DNA from: Ulota crispa
Taxonomy: Eukaryota > Streptophyta > Bryopsida > Orthotrichales > Orthotrichaceae
Length of the DNA: 64,000 bases
NCBI GenBank assembly: GCA_963920765.1
Contig: OY987244.1
Span: 26,826,358 to 26,890,357, forward strand
Direction: 5' to 3'
The first letter of the stretch is position 1, and each line of letters starts with the position of its first letter. The position numbers and the translations under genes were made by a program. The notes beneath the pieces are model-generated. The model saw only the letters and a program-made list of their open reading frames with translations, was not told the origin of the DNA and did no database searches. Positions 48,115-61,345 of the stretch are shown here, piece by piece.

Positions 48115-48880
48115 TTAGGGCATCCCCAATCCAGCAACTATATTAGCCCTGCCAATTGTGTCAGACCGGGTCCGACTGCGGCTTTCTTACAAAGCAGTGC
48201 CTTTTCCAATCCACCACCTCCCAATGCACATACTTTATGACACTCATTAACCACAATTTTTTATTACTGTAGTTTGAGAGCAAATTTGGCATGTCTTTGC
48301 TGAATTGATTATTTTTTGAGAAAAAATCAATTCAGCATTTCACTTCATAATTAAACAAGGTTAGGCACTTTTGGAAAAAGTTACTATTTGACATTCAACT
48401 AATTTTTTGGGGTAGAATTAAGCCTTTTTCTAAGCATCTTCCACTTTCTAAAATTAGTCCTTGATATAAAATTTGTTGTAGATTGAGCCCTCTTGGAATC
48501 AACCTTGACCTTCCCTTGTTAGTTAAGCTTCATGGCTTTTATAATATTTGGCATTTCAAATTTTTGAATTGTTTGACATTGGGCACGTTTGGAGAATAAT
48601 TTGTAGATTAATTAGGCAAAATTTTGGGGAATTATTTTATACCGAACCAGCTCTCAACCTACAATAGCCTATGTCTTTTTTAAGTGTTTATGTGTGGCTA
48701 ATTCATGGCAGAAGTATCTAAAATTCATTGAAATTGCGTCAGTGTCAGAGCTGAAGTGGTATGCAAGATTATCCAAATAGTGAAAATTTGCAAGGGAGGG
48801 GCTCTTATGTGGGGAGCCCTGAAAAATGCAATATGGTTTAACTGCTGGCATTGGAGCTCGTGTTTTTGCTCAAGTCAGGT

Positions 48881-49803
48881 TTAACCCCTAAAGGACCAGA
48901 CCCCCTTTTTTAGAAGCATAGCGATTTTGGGCAGGTACCTGTGATTAGAGCTTTTCATATTTTAGGCTGAAATTTTAACAGAATGTGGGGACAAGGTTTA
49001 TCTTTCATATGCACCAAATTTCATGACATTTGGAATTGTGAATAGAAAGTTATAGCCTAATATGGTGTTTTTTATATTTGTCGAGCAGCCTAGGTAGATC
49101 TTTAAAAATCACTTTTTCCAGAAACAAAAATTTTAAATGGGTTTAGGAGATTTATGTGAATGTAGGAAGCTTTGAATCATTCCCTCTGGATCAACAAGAT
49201 GAAAGTTATGAGGATTTTTTTGTTTGTGGGCAGTTATGGATTCTCTACTCCAAAATAAACTTTGATGTCCTTTATTTTACTCAATTTTCAACATTTTTGA
49301 AAAAAAACAAAACCAAAGGATGAATATTGTTTATGAAAACATTATGACCATTGGGATTGGCATTTTTCATTTCCATAATTAAATTCTTAACAATTTAGTG
49401 TTTTGAATCATTCTCTACTTCTTTTTACTTACTAATTTTTTTCCATATGTTATTCAACTCCAAATGATTTAAAACTTTTTTGACATGTACTTTACTTAGG
49501 TGGAATCAAGAATTTAGAGAAGCACCACCCACATGGCCTTTTTTCCTTATGAATTTTACCTTTTGAAGGGTAGCTGCCCGGTTTTTCACAAGATGTTTTT
49601 GAATTTTCAAACCATTCTAACTTCCAATCCACATGGTGGAAAACTATGAATTTTTTTCCACATCTTCTAAAACTATTCTTCTACAAGATCCTATGGTCAC
49701 ATATGCATAAAAGAGTTTTTGTTTTCAAGTTTGATTGATGCTCTAAAAATGGCAGTTTTAAAGAATTTTTGATGAAAACTTTGCTTGGTCCTTTATGGGT
49801 TAA
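48881..49803. mobile_element. D-type TTAA-bounded element, subfamily 2 (D6)
   Basis: Starts TTAACCCCTAAAGGACC and ends GGTCCTTTATGGGTTAA. 923 bp, interior like D5 and D7. Confidence 0.8.
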
Positions 49804-50203
49804 AGCACTGCACAAGCTTTTGCCTGCCTCTCTTACGGCTGCATCCCCAATTTACGGCTGCATGCAGAGATAAAGAAATGGATGGAATCACAAAAACTTA
49901 TAATTTACAGATGAATGTTGCTAATATTAGTTGATTTTATGAATGAACCTGCCCACACGTGGATAGTGGGATCCATTATTTCCGACGCTGCATGCATTCT
50001 GGGGGGGTGCGTGTCGCTTCGTCAATGAAAACAGAAAAATAAATTCCCTGGTGCTGGGGCAAATCAAGGGGCCCCTTCCTTGGGCAGAGGCATCTCATCT
50101 TCCCAACACTGTCTGCACTTTCTTCATTCAAGAACCCTCTTAAAATTCTCTGCAAACCTTGCAATTAACCTTCCAACCTTGTGGTACGGTAATGCGCCGT
50201 TCC

Positions 50204-50505
50204 CTAAACTAAAAATTGAATTTAGGTTGCCTCAATTAAATACGCTGTCTTACCTTGTAAAGTTACTTCGTAACTCATTGCTTGGTCACTTCCAGGTGCA
50301 TGTAACTTTTGAGATATTAGAAATTTGCATAGTTTACAACTTGGACATTGTTGGTTTTTTTTACAACTTCAGAGCTCATACCCTTTTAAATTTTATTTAA
50401 TACAATAGTTATTTAAAAAAATTATTGTAGTATTGGTAAATATTTATGGAGTGTAAAATATCAAGAAATTCGTGCGGGATAATCGAAATGCAATATTAAT
50501 TGTAG
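50204..50505. mobile_element. E-family TIR element (E2)
   Basis: Ends CTAAACTAAAAATTGAATTT and AATGCAATATTAATTGTAG. The body has the conserved CTCATTGCTTGG and GTGCATGTAAC segments. Confidence 0.75.
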
Positions 50506-51007
50506 AAATAAAATGAAAATGAATTTTTTTGAGAAAATAAAAGCCAGCCTTCATTTTTCACAAACATCTTTCTTTTCCTTCAAGTGGACCCCAAGGTGAA
50601 ACATGATTCAATTTTCACACGAGACAAAAAAAGAAAATGATAGAATTTAGAAAAAAATTCTACATTATGTCAAATTTGGAATTTTGGATTTATGATTTTC
50701 AATTACATAACATTGTTAACCTTCATTAGGGGGTTCCCTTTTGCTCCCCCAATATGAGGACCCCCCCAACCAATGCCATTAGCCAACTCTGGACCATCAC
50801 CAATCTAGATCTTTAACTGAATTCTCCCCCAGGTATCCAGGGGGGAATATCCCTCCACTTGGGGGGGAGGATTATGAGCGGGTATACAATGTTATGTAGT
50901 TTTTCAAGAAAAAAAGGGATGGAAATGAACAACTTTATTATAGGGGCAAATTTTTATCATTATTACTTTTTGTAAGAACAATGGAGTTTTTTTTTATGGG
51001 ATCTTTA

Positions 51008-51287
51008 TACACTAAATATTGCATTTAGGTTGCCTTACCTTGGAAATTTACCACATGGCTCATTGCTTGGCCACTTGGAGGTGCATGCAACTCTCTAGAT
51101 ACCAAGATTTCATATGGTTTACAACTTGGACACTTCTTACTTGTTTTTCTTTGTTGTTGCTTGACCCTTTCAAATCTGTTTATTGCAATGATTATTGCTA
51201 AAAACTATTGTAATATCTATAAGTACTTACATAGTATATAGTGTTGAGAAATTAGTGTGAGGAAACCTAAATGCAATATTTAGTGCA
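51008..51287. mobile_element. E-family TIR element (E3)
   Basis: Ends TACACTAAATATTGCATTTA and TAAATGCAATATTTAGTGCA form a near-perfect TIR of about 20 bp. Confidence 0.82.
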
Positions 51288-51385
51288 AAAATATAGGGGA
51301 TTTAGGGAAAGATGGAGACATACCCAAAATTAACCTTTAAACTAATAGCAAACTTTTGCCAAAATCTTACATTGACTTCTGACTA

Positions 51386-51700
51386 AGGTAGGAACACCCA
51401 TAAGTGTTAGTTTAAGGGTTTTGAACATGATGACTATCAATAAACATCTAGCAAATTATAGGATTTTGTTAGCAATAGAAAAATAATGAGTTTGCACTTT
51501 CAAATGTATTATTTGGATATTGTGAGAATAAGTTGTGAATTTTTAAAGAACAAACTGCCATTGTACCCATAACCAACACTAAGGTTTCACGTTCGCATGT
51601 TGTGCATTCTTTGTAATTACATCTATTTACTTCTACAAAGTTTCCAAGATTTTAAAGGTGATGGCTATGGGGACACTAATACTTATGGGTGTTCCTACCT
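51386..51700. mobile_element. G-family TIR element, 315-bp subfamily (G5)
   Basis: Ends AGGTAGGAACACCCATAAGT and ACTTATGGGTGTTCCTACCT pair over 20 bases, flanked by TA. Confidence 0.85.
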
Positions 51701-53145
51701 TAACTACCATAACATTTGAAAAAATTGGGTAAGAAAATGGATGAAATCGCCAAGTTCCTTCCCAAGCAAACATCAAGTTTGTCAGGATTTGGGTGAAAGA
51801 TAATAATATTAGTAAAATTGGATGAACATGCACGTATCGTTAAGTCTATTCATTTTATCCGGTTTTTCCTTACCTGCTTGCATTGTTGGGTGGGGAAAAA
51901 CAAAATTTGAAGGCTGCCCGGAAGTTACTAAAAGAAAATCACCTCTAGAATGATTCTAGTGCGTAGCCGGTAATGCAAAATCTAAATGGGAAGGCGGATT
52001 TGGTGATTTTCTGGGGGAATGCTTGGCCAATCACAGAGCTCTTGCTGAGTTGGAACTGTTGTTGGGTTGACTGCATGTTTGTTTGTGACCGGGGATGTCT
52101 GCAGCGCAAAATCAGGAGACTTGGAGATGGCCAGGGATTTTTTGGAATTTTTTGGGCAGATTCTGGGCAGAAACTTACATAAATTTGACACTGAACACTT
52201 TAACACTAAAAATCAATTAGACAAAAAATGAATGAAAACGCACACACCCTTCTCTATCAAAAATTGTTAGAAGCTTCTATGAAACATTGTTGGAAGTTTC
52301 AAAGCATGGGTGAACATTGGAATCTTCTGAAGGCATTTTCTCTTGCAAAACTGACAAATGTTGCAAGAGAAAGCCAACTTTTTTATCACACAAAGTCAAG
52401 TTTTTCTCACAAGAGAATAAAAAACATGCACTGTATCTTTGCCTTGGAAACTTCACTTGCGTTTGCTTGAGACTTTTGCGGTAAATTCAAGAAACAAATG
52501 GTTCAAAGTAGAATTTCCGTCTTTGAGACTACCATGAGAAACAAGGATTAAGAGGCAAAGAAAATTGTGTTCTAAAAAAACCAATTTAGTTGAGAAACAA
52601 TGGAGGTTTGAATCTCCCTATTAAATGTGCCAAACTTTGGATGAAAGTTGCTGATGTTAGATTATCCACAACTGAACATGCACGCATGTTACTTGGATGA
52701 TGTCCATTTTCCCCTAACTTGAATGCATTCAGGGTGCGAGTTGCATGACCACTTAAATAAAAAATAAAATCCTTGAGATTAGAATTCAGGGTTTTATGTC
52801 AAGACAAGAGCATTAAGAAATGGAAATTTTGGTTTCACTTAGAAATCTGCATATTTTTCACTTGGTCTTATGATCATGCGCTTGACCTTAGTAAGGTTGA
52901 AAAGATCTCCAAAAACGATAATTGCAAACAAAATATATAAACGATAGAAATTAAAATATAGCTTAAAAATTTTAAGCATTTCCCAAAACAAACATTTGCT
53001 TGTACAAAAAATATCATTTCATTACAAAGTGCACTATACTTAAGCTCAAAATTAAGGAATCGTGTGATTTTCAAGATTGTAAGCTCAAATTGAAGCAGCC
53101 TGAAATCGAAATTCTCCTTTGGGTTTATAATCAAATCATTTATTT
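51701..53145. other. AT-rich stretch, nothing recognised
   Basis: Words such as GAACATGCACG recur near 51825, 52675 and 49950 and may be remnants of an old repeat. Confidence 0.35.
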
Positions 53146-53170
53146 ATATATATATATATATATATACACA
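53146..53170. repeat. TA/CA microsatellite
   Basis: Alternating AT dinucleotides ending in ACACAC directly before K2. Confidence 0.8.
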
Positions 53171-53577
53171 CGGAATAGCTGAAGCCACACCCAAAATTGT
53201 TAACGCCACATCCTTCTGAGCATGTAATTTGAGAATTGAATGCTATGTTTTTTATTCAAGTGGTCCACCGTTTATTCAATCATGGCATTACCATCTCTTT
53301 GAAAGAAACAAGAATAAATACAATATTTTGTTGAACTTTTATTATACCATTGCTACATTTTATTTTGTATTTTTGCTTTTAGTAATTCAAAAGCCCTTTA
53401 CTTTTAGTTTCAAATTCAAGCACCTCCAAAAAAATCAATATAGCCTTCAAATGATAATGGTGAAACAAATATTTTTATCCAAATAAAAAAAAATCAATAT
53501 TGAATTCTCACATTTCATGCTCAAAGCACACCTTGGGATATGGCATAGCAATTTTGGGTGTGGCTTTAGCAATTCCC
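53171..53577. mobile_element. K-family TIR element (K2)
   Basis: Ends GGAATAGCTGAAGCCACACC and GGTGTGGCTTTAGCAATTCC. Body matches K1. It follows a TA/CA microsatellite at 53146-53170. Confidence 0.78.
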
Positions 53578-54225
53578 TAAAAATAAAAGACTTACTATTT
53601 GGGAACAATCACATTAAAACATATTGAAGAGTGACAAGATCCATCTTTCAAAACCATTTGGTATTTTGCGATGTGATGAATTTCCACCTCTGTCAAAATG
53701 GAAAGTATGACAATTTAAAGCTACAATTTTTTTTGTGAGACTAAACCACAATATAACATGTGAGAGCTTGAAGTTTCCAGACTTGAGTTATAAGATTTCA
53801 AAGTAAAGGTAAACATCATCTTTGAAGGAAGAAGCAAAGAAGCCCACATTTGAAGACACAAATGTAGGTCCGCGGTGTTGCTGGACCCCTTGACTTTAGC
53901 CCGGTGGGGCTTGGAGTGTAGACATAGACAAAGATAAAAAGTAATCCATAATTTTACTAGAATCAAACTTCCATATTATTTGCTACAACCAAAAGCAAAC
54001 TACAAGATCATCACCATTCCAATGGTTATGAACAAGAGTCCACTTAATACATTTCATTTTCACAAAATGAATGGCAATGAAGCGAGCAATGAAGGGAGTC
54101 TTTTCATTTGCAAAGCACGAAAGGAAAAACCAAACCAAAATTAAATGAAGTGAAATAAAAGCAGTTGCCTTCAGACAGTAGCACGGTAAGGGAGTGGGGA
54201 GGTTAGGATTCTGTGAGGTAATGAA

Positions 54226-54264
54226 AACGTGCCACGTGCCACATCACACACGTGCCACGTACCA
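54226..54264. promoter_or_regulatory. Cluster of G-box/ABRE-like CACGTG motifs
   Basis: CACGTG occurs at 54233-54238 and 54249-54254, with further ACGTG and CACGT cores, in a unique GC-richer block. No gene is recognisable beside it, so a regulatory role is only possible. Confidence 0.35.
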
Positions 54265-54726
54265 CACATACGATCTCAAGCAAGGGGGGCTTACCGAGAC
54301 TCGTGGTAATTGGGAACGGATTCGCTCCCCAAGTCAAATAGAAATCCCGTAGATTTTGTTCATAACTGTAATTTACTCTTATCCGCAAACAAGATCTGTT
54401 CCAACAATGGTTGTGCTTATTTTCTGATTGTTTTTTTAGGGGGTTGTTTTGTTTTTTGCAAATGTCGCAGTTGTATACGTCAAAACCCGATGTTTCATAT
54501 ATAGCAATTCTGGCGAACTACACCGGGTGTAGGGGCAGATAGTTCATATTCAAAAGCTCGCAATCTCGCATGACATTCCTTGCTAGAACTTTGAGGATCT
54601 ACCACCAAAGCAGCTTTTCAATCGAATGGGACCCACCACCCAAACCATGCCAATCTATATTAGAATTTGCCTGAAAAGACCAAGTATATTGAGGATCTAC
54701 ACCTGCCTTCATAGCCGTGGATCTCC

Positions 54727-54765
54727 GATTTCTATGTTTGAGGTCCGATTTCTATGTTTGAGGTT
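54727..54765. repeat. Short tandem duplication
   Basis: CCGATTTCTATGTTTGAGGT occurs twice in a row. Confidence 0.85.
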
Positions 54766-55213
54766 CCTTAGTTTCTGGAACTAGAGGCGGATGAATGAGA
54801 ATGTAGTACCAAAGTCAACCCACGTTCATTCTATTTTCCGAATATTGAGAGCAATTCGCTGAGTTTGCTGAATCACCAGATACAGCCGTTCCGTAGGCCA
54901 CCGCCGGACTAGCTAGGTATCCAAGTATCGCTGCTGGCCATGACAAATTTGAATCTCTCGCCCACTCAACAGAATCGTGACACGTGGACCGCTCGCCATG
55001 AGTTTACTGACATGACTCCCGAAGGGGATTTTTTCCACTTTTCTAAAGCTTGTGTTTGGGTTTCTTTGTCAATTGAACAGACATTTAACCCCGGAACGGC
55101 CCTAGGGCTTTGGAGATACGGGTCGTATTTGTCAAATATTGTCTTCACCAAATTTCAAGAAGTGCAAAACACCATCAGAAATTGAAGCATTGTGTGATTG
55201 TAGTTGATAATAA

Positions 55214-55445
55214 ATCCTTAGATGTCCATAGGGCATAGTATATACGTTGACGTATAATTGTCATTTGCTACCAATAAGAAATTTTAATTTGGGATCTCAA
55301 GTAGTTCACTAGAACCGCATTGATCTATTCTCAAACTTCTTTGTTGGTCTTAAATGTAGTAGAGGTGTGGATCCATTCCAAATATAAGAAAAATATCTTG
55401 TGTTGTACTGATCACAGAGGCAACGCTTAGACGTGTAAGGGTTAA
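55214..55445. mobile_element. Short D-type element, decayed left end (D11)
   Basis: Body closely follows D9 and the right end reads GTGTAAGGGTTAA. The left end is no longer a clear TTAACCC, so its border is approximate. Confidence 0.6.
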
Positions 55446-55546
55446 GGGTTTTTATAGTAGAGATTGAAACATTATGTGATCATGATTGATACATACTAAA
55501 CTTGAACATACGGCCAAAAAGGGCCTTCAAGCCATTCAAGGATTAA
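55442..55546. mobile_element. Very short D-type element abutting D11 (D16)
   Basis: 105 bp, TTAAGGGTTTTTATAGTAGA to CATTCAAGGATTAA; the reverse orientation of the 15459-15560 copy. Shares the TTAA of D11. Confidence 0.55.
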
Positions 55547-55552
55547 CTTAAA

Positions 55553-55777
55553 CTACACTGAGTGTTGCGTGTAGGTTACCTTACATTATTATTATTGCTG
55601 CTATAGTCAATTTAATTAGTAATGCAAGAAAAATTAATTACATGGCTTGCCAACAACAAAAAAGTTGCAAAAAAGTAAACTAGCAATGTCCAAGTTGTAA
55701 ACTATGGGAAATCCAAAATTTTAAAAAGTTACATGCGCCTTCAATGTCAAGGCAACCTAAATGCAATATTTAGTGTA
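55553..55777. mobile_element. E-family TIR element (E4)
   Basis: Left end CTACACTGAGTGTTGCGTGT, right end TAAATGCAATATTTAGTGTA. It starts seven bases after D16. Confidence 0.72.
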
Positions 55778-56806
55778 AGGAATTGATACATGCACACCCA
55801 GGGTTTGTTATATGTATACCAAGGGAGGGGGGGGTAAATTTTAGATATTTACCATCAACAAGTTGAATTTGGAAAATTTGAATTCACATTTGGATTTAGA
55901 GACTCTAGTTTAGTTTAGAATCACAAAAGAGGATACAATTGAACAATGCCCGGTGAAAAACTTAGATTTTTTTACTAACAAGGATAAATGCAATAATTTG
56001 CCCCCTAGCTAAACTTTTCCATTGGACGTTGTTCAAAGATATCCTCCTTTATGGTTCTAAACTAAATTGAGATTTCTAAATCCAAACATGAATTCAAATT
56101 TTCTAAACTCAACTTGTTGACAATAAATTCCTAAAATTTACCCCCTGTGTCAATATAACAAACCCCATGTGTGCATATATCAATTTCCTTACATAATACC
56201 CCTGTACAACTTTTGAGAATTAATACACGAAGACATTCAAATCCAAAAAAGCTCTCTAGATTACTCAGGGACATGTAAATGTAAAGTTACTTTTATTGTA
56301 AATTTGTTGCTATCGTGCCAATCAGTCACATTAGCTATTACTTCATTTTTAGACATAAATGAGTGTTGTTTTCCTAAAAGTTGTTTTTAGTGTTATTATC
56401 ACAATTCACAGCAAATTGGAGGTTTACCATCATTTTTTCGTTGAGACTCATCTTTCATCCAGGGATAGGCTATTATGCTATCTCCCACAAGATTTGCATG
56501 TCATTCTTCATCATATAAAAAATTGAAAATTGACACATGCAAATACTCATTATTTTTCGAAAGCGCAGACTAGACTTTAAAGTAAGAGTAAAAAAAAAAC
56601 CATCATATTTTTATTTTTGAGTATTTTATATCGAAACGTGTATTTTTGCTTTTCTGGATGAACTGCGGTACTCATGGCTGTGAACTATAATTTCAAACTT
56701 AAATTTGAGGTGGAGTAAATTTCTTATACACTCAGGTGCCACTCTGGGGCTTTACATTTGGAGTTTGATGTTTTCAAGAGGTGTCTTGTCAGGGTGGTTG
56801 GTCTGT
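55778..56806. other. AT-rich stretch with a weak inverted repeat
   Basis: 55790-55950 (GATTTAGAGACTCTAGTTTA, GGGGGTAAATTTTAG) is partly complementary to 56040-56180, suggesting an old TIR element. Confidence 0.4.
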
Positions 56807-58055
56807 CTACACTAAATAGTGCAATTAGTTTGTCCCACACAAGTTTCTTGACATTTTACACTATATAGATACTTACTCATACTACAATAATTTTCATTAA
56901 TAATTATTACAATAAATCAAATTTAATAACAAAATGAGGGCATGGCAACAACAACAACGTTGTGGAAAAAAAATCATATGTATTCAAGTTGTAGATCATG
57001 AGAAATCTTAACCCCTAAAGGCCCAATTGTCCTCTTGGGGGACAAATGGATTTTGGGCATGTACCTATACCTAACCTAATTTTTGTGATTTTTTGAAACT
57101 TTTATTGAAAGTGTGGAATTCCAAGATCTAGGCGGGCATCTAATTTTTTTTGTCATTCTCACATTTGATGAAGAAGTTATGCAAGAATTTATGCTGCCCG
57201 GGGGAGGGAGGGCAATCCAGGCAGCCCAAAAACTTATCAAAATTTTGAGTTTTCTAAAAATAGAAACATGAAATTGATTCTTCTGATTTTTTCATATGTG
57301 GGAAGCTTTGAATCACTCAACTTCAATCAATGAGATGAAAGTTACGAGATGTTTTAGTTTGTGGGTAGTTATGGATTCTCTACTCTAAAATAAACTTTGA
57401 AGTTCATTATTTCCCACAATTTTCAATGTTTTGGAAAAAAAACTTAATCTAAGGAAGTAGATTGTTTATTACACTGTTATAACCGTTGGGATTTTTATTT
57501 TTCATTTTTATAATTATATTCTTAACAATTTAGTGATTTGACTCATTCTCTACTTCTTTTTACTTACTATTTTTCCCCATGTGTTGTATAGTTCCAATTG
57601 ATTTGAACATTCTCCCACTCATACCTAACTTGGTCTTCTACATGGAAAAAATAAACCTCAACTTTGTGTAGAGTAATTTTTTTCATGTAAGAGTGGTCAA
57701 AGGCTTCTAAAATTTACTAGGAGCAAAGAAAAGACCTTTTCCCTTCACCTCATATGTAAATATCTCCCTCCTCCACCTAGAATGACCTGATTTTTTCCCA
57801 CAAATACCTCTTCTAGTCTAAGGCAAGATCCTATGGTTGGATTTGCAAAACAAACTTTATTTCCTACTTTTCTACTCATTCCCCCCAAAGTGGTAGTTAA
57901 CAATGACTTTCACTAGAAAAAGGGGCTTGGGCCTTGAGGGGTTAATATCTAAAAAGTTGTGTACATCTCCAAGTGGCCAATCAATGAGTCACAAGGTAAA
58001 TTTTTAGACTTAGGTAACTTGATTGTTAAGGCAACCTAATTGTACTATTTTGTGA
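56807..58055. mobile_element. E-family TIR element split by D7 (E5)
   Basis: Left end CTACACTAAATAGTGC, right end AATTGTACTATTTTGTGA. Body halves (56807-57007 and 57946-58055) join into a normal E sequence once D7 is removed. Confidence 0.8.
57008..57945. mobile_element. D-type TTAA-bounded element inserted in E5 (D7)
   Basis: Starts TTAACCCCTAAAGGCCC and ends GGGCCTTGAGGGGTTAA. 938 bp, subfamily 2. It interrupts an E element; an E copy at 60975 has one TAATA at the same point. Confidence 0.85.
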
Positions 58056-60764
58056 AGGGATTTTTGTTCAGCTATTTTTTAAGGAGTTTTCAAAAGTAAA
58101 TAAATCTTTATACCATATCTAAAATAAATGCAAATGGTTTAAAGATGCACAACACAAAAAGGGTAAACTAGTATTCATATACTAAGTTATATCATCAATT
58201 TATCATGAGATTTGTGGAAAAATATATTGTACAAAAATATTATTCAAAGCATTGCTCACTTTCACATCTTATTTTCTTTGCTTTACTTTGAGTAGGTAAA
58301 AAGTTGATTGTGGAAAATAATATTCATATAAAAGCAATCCATCATACTAACAAACAATTTGGTGCAAATAAGATGACAGTCTAAGAATGATTATTTTAAG
58401 AGCAACCTATTCGAGCATGATGATACTGTTGTAGCTTTCAATTCAACACTTGATACTAATCATAGTTATGACATTTCTCTAATTGTGAACGACTTGATAT
58501 ATCAAATCACATTGAAAGCTGATTTATAATGTTTGGACTTGTACAATAATTGGAATGAAGAGCAGGTTTAGCAGTATGCACACTCTAACACCAAGTTTTT
58601 AAAGCTTTAGCATATTGCTACAATTGGAATATAGATTGAAATTAAACAACATTGACATTTTGTTAATGCTAAATTAAAAAGTCATACTATCACTTGTTAT
58701 GAAGTCAAAATCAATATGCATGGAGATCAAAATCAATTTGCATATAAAGATCATTTAGGGAGCTTTATGAAATCCACTCAATAAAATTTTCTCAATAAAT
58801 ATGTCTAGCTCCCATATTAGTTTATTGCTCATACAATTTTGTCCAAGTAATAATGATGCATATGCTTCTACCCAGTTGTACCTATTTTGATATGAGACCT
58901 TGAGTGTACATAACTTTTAATTTAGTACGTCCTAAAAAAAACTTGACAATTTCTTTTAGTACATTATATGGTGTCTTTTATGTCAATCTCCTATGCCATT
59001 TATTGTATCACTAGCATTTGCTACTGATACATCATTTGCTACATTTACAAGTGTTATATTGGCATCCATGTAAACCAAGCAATGTCAATTGCTATTGCAT
59101 CTACCATATCATCTTACTTTTGCATCCACCATATTGTTATGGTATTACACATGCTTTGCTACAACTTCTGCCACATTATTCACTAAATCTTCCTAACACA
59201 TCTAATTACATGCAATATACCATCCTAATTATACTCAAATGAAAAGAAATTGATAGTTCTTCAATAAGTTGGAATCAATTGTATCTTAAACAATTTTGAT
59301 ACCAAGAGAAAATCACGTGGTATAAAGATTCAACTCAAATTGCAATAATCTTGTTTCTATAATAGTCTTATCTCTAGTAGTTGGGTAGTTGCAAGCAAAG
59401 TATGATTTAAAAATTTGTGATTGGCCGAGGGCTAAGAGGCAAAGTGATTTTTGTTGTGAATAGGGGGTGGCATGGGGATAGCATCCCGGGCTGGCAACTC
59501 ACAATGCAAAGACATGAGTTTTCTTAACCCTTCTAATGTACAAGAAGGGAACAAGTTGTTTTATTAAGTAGGTTATAGGAACATAGTAAGAAAGAAGACA
59601 TTCAGAGGATTCCAACATTTGGTATCATTTTTATACTAATCATAAAAGTTTTAGATTCTCAAAAGTCATTTTAAGAACTTAAAATACAAAGAATTTCTCA
59701 AACAGGTAGCACCACACAGACCCCCCAGCTCATTTTTGAAATTATTAAAAATTATTATTTCTTACATACTCTTCTAAAAAAAATTCTAATAATCCTACTG
59801 TTAAAACTTCATTATTACCTATAATTTTTTATATTATAAGCTCTTTTGAGGTTATAATAATTTCTTAAATTTGAAGTATACATGTCATTTTACCCTTTCT
59901 CAAAATGGTCCCCCTTGCACATTATACAATAGTTGCCACCTCGGGGATAGCATGGGCACAATAGCCTTCTGCCGGAATGGCGGGTGCACAAGTTCACTAA
60001 AAATAACATAAAACAATTGGATATTACAACCAATGTGTACAGGCACTCTTGTTCTATGATGTCTGGGACCAAAGAGGTGTGAAGTTGTAACAACTTGTCC
60101 CTCTTCCTATAGATAATTATTTATAATTTTGGAAAAAAACTAATAAAGTCACGTTTGTCCCACCCACACACCTTGTAAATTCATGAGATTGTAATTATTC
60201 AATATTTTAAATTCAATACTTTTTGAAATCAAGTTGAATATTTTATATCTAGATTGTGCTTCACAAATAACTTGCTATTTGGTGAAGAAATGTATAAACT
60301 TATAACTTATGCTATCCTAAAAAAACAATATATGGGTATCTTCTTTATTACATTTGCCAAGTTAGACATGTTAACATGCTATTCCATCCACAATATCATC
60401 CCTTGACCATCTATTGGACCACACTCTACAACATCTCCTACATCTTTTAAACCATCTATCATACTACCATCTATTAAGTCACTAGCTATTGCTATGGCTA
60501 AGTATTTGTTGTGGCTTTTGCTAAACCATCCTTTCTAACATCTACTAAGTCACCCACTAGCGCATCTCTAGTGCTATAATTTATGTTGTCCATTGTAGAA
60601 TCTACAATACCATTTGCTTTGCTACAAATTACATTAAACCCTTAAAGATGCTGATGTTTTGTATATACTCTCCCACGTTTAATACAAATGGGGCACTTGG
60701 GTAGCACATAAATTCCATTGGAGCTATAAATTTCAAACCAAGCCACAAGCATGCTACTAGTCAA
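58056..60764. other. AT-rich stretch, nothing recognised
   Basis: Repeated CATTTGCTAC and CATCTACCATA words near 59000-59170 and 60400-60620 suggest decayed repeats. No gene. Confidence 0.4.
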
Positions 60765-61055
60765 CTACACCAAATAGTGCATTTAGGTTGCCCCACATTA
60801 ATTTCTCAACATTTCACACTATTTAAATACTTCGTGCTGCTACAGTAATTTTCAGCAATAACTACTACAATAAGCAACTTTTGAAGGCCTTGACAATAAC
60901 AACACAATTACAGAAAGACAAATTAGCTCTGTACATGTTAAAAAGCATGTGAAATCCTAATACCACAAGAGTTACATGCACCTCGAAGTGGTGAAACCAT
61001 GAGTCACGAGGTAACTTTCCATGGTGAGGCAACCTAAATGCACTATTTGGTGTAG
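60765..61055. mobile_element. E-family TIR element (E6)
   Basis: Ends CTACACCAAATAGTGCATTT and AAATGCACTATTTGGTGTAG match perfectly over 20 bases. Best uninterrupted reference for E5. Confidence 0.85.
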
Positions 61056-61345
61056 GATTTTGGGGGAATTTTTGACATTTATCACTGTACCATGTCTCCA
61101 AGAACTAAACGGTTCTCGTACAAATACAGGCATCAATTTTGGTAGACAACATCCTTAAAACGTTAAACTTTCTGAAGACATCCAATGACAAACACTAAAA
61201 GCATTCACATCCATCCAGCTACATCCACTAGAGGTTGGGGGGGAGGAGCAAGGAGGACGGAGAGATGATCCCACAATGAATTCAAGAGGCTCTTACACAC
61301 GCAATGGTAAAGTGAAGAGTGAGCAACAATGAAGAAAAGAGGGGG

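Larger units (their letters stand above)
53580..55213. other. Unique stretch including a GC-richer block
   Basis: From 54180 on it is GC-richer, with the CACGTG cluster and the 54727 duplication. The frame at 54940-55185 has no recognised domain. Confidence 0.35.
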
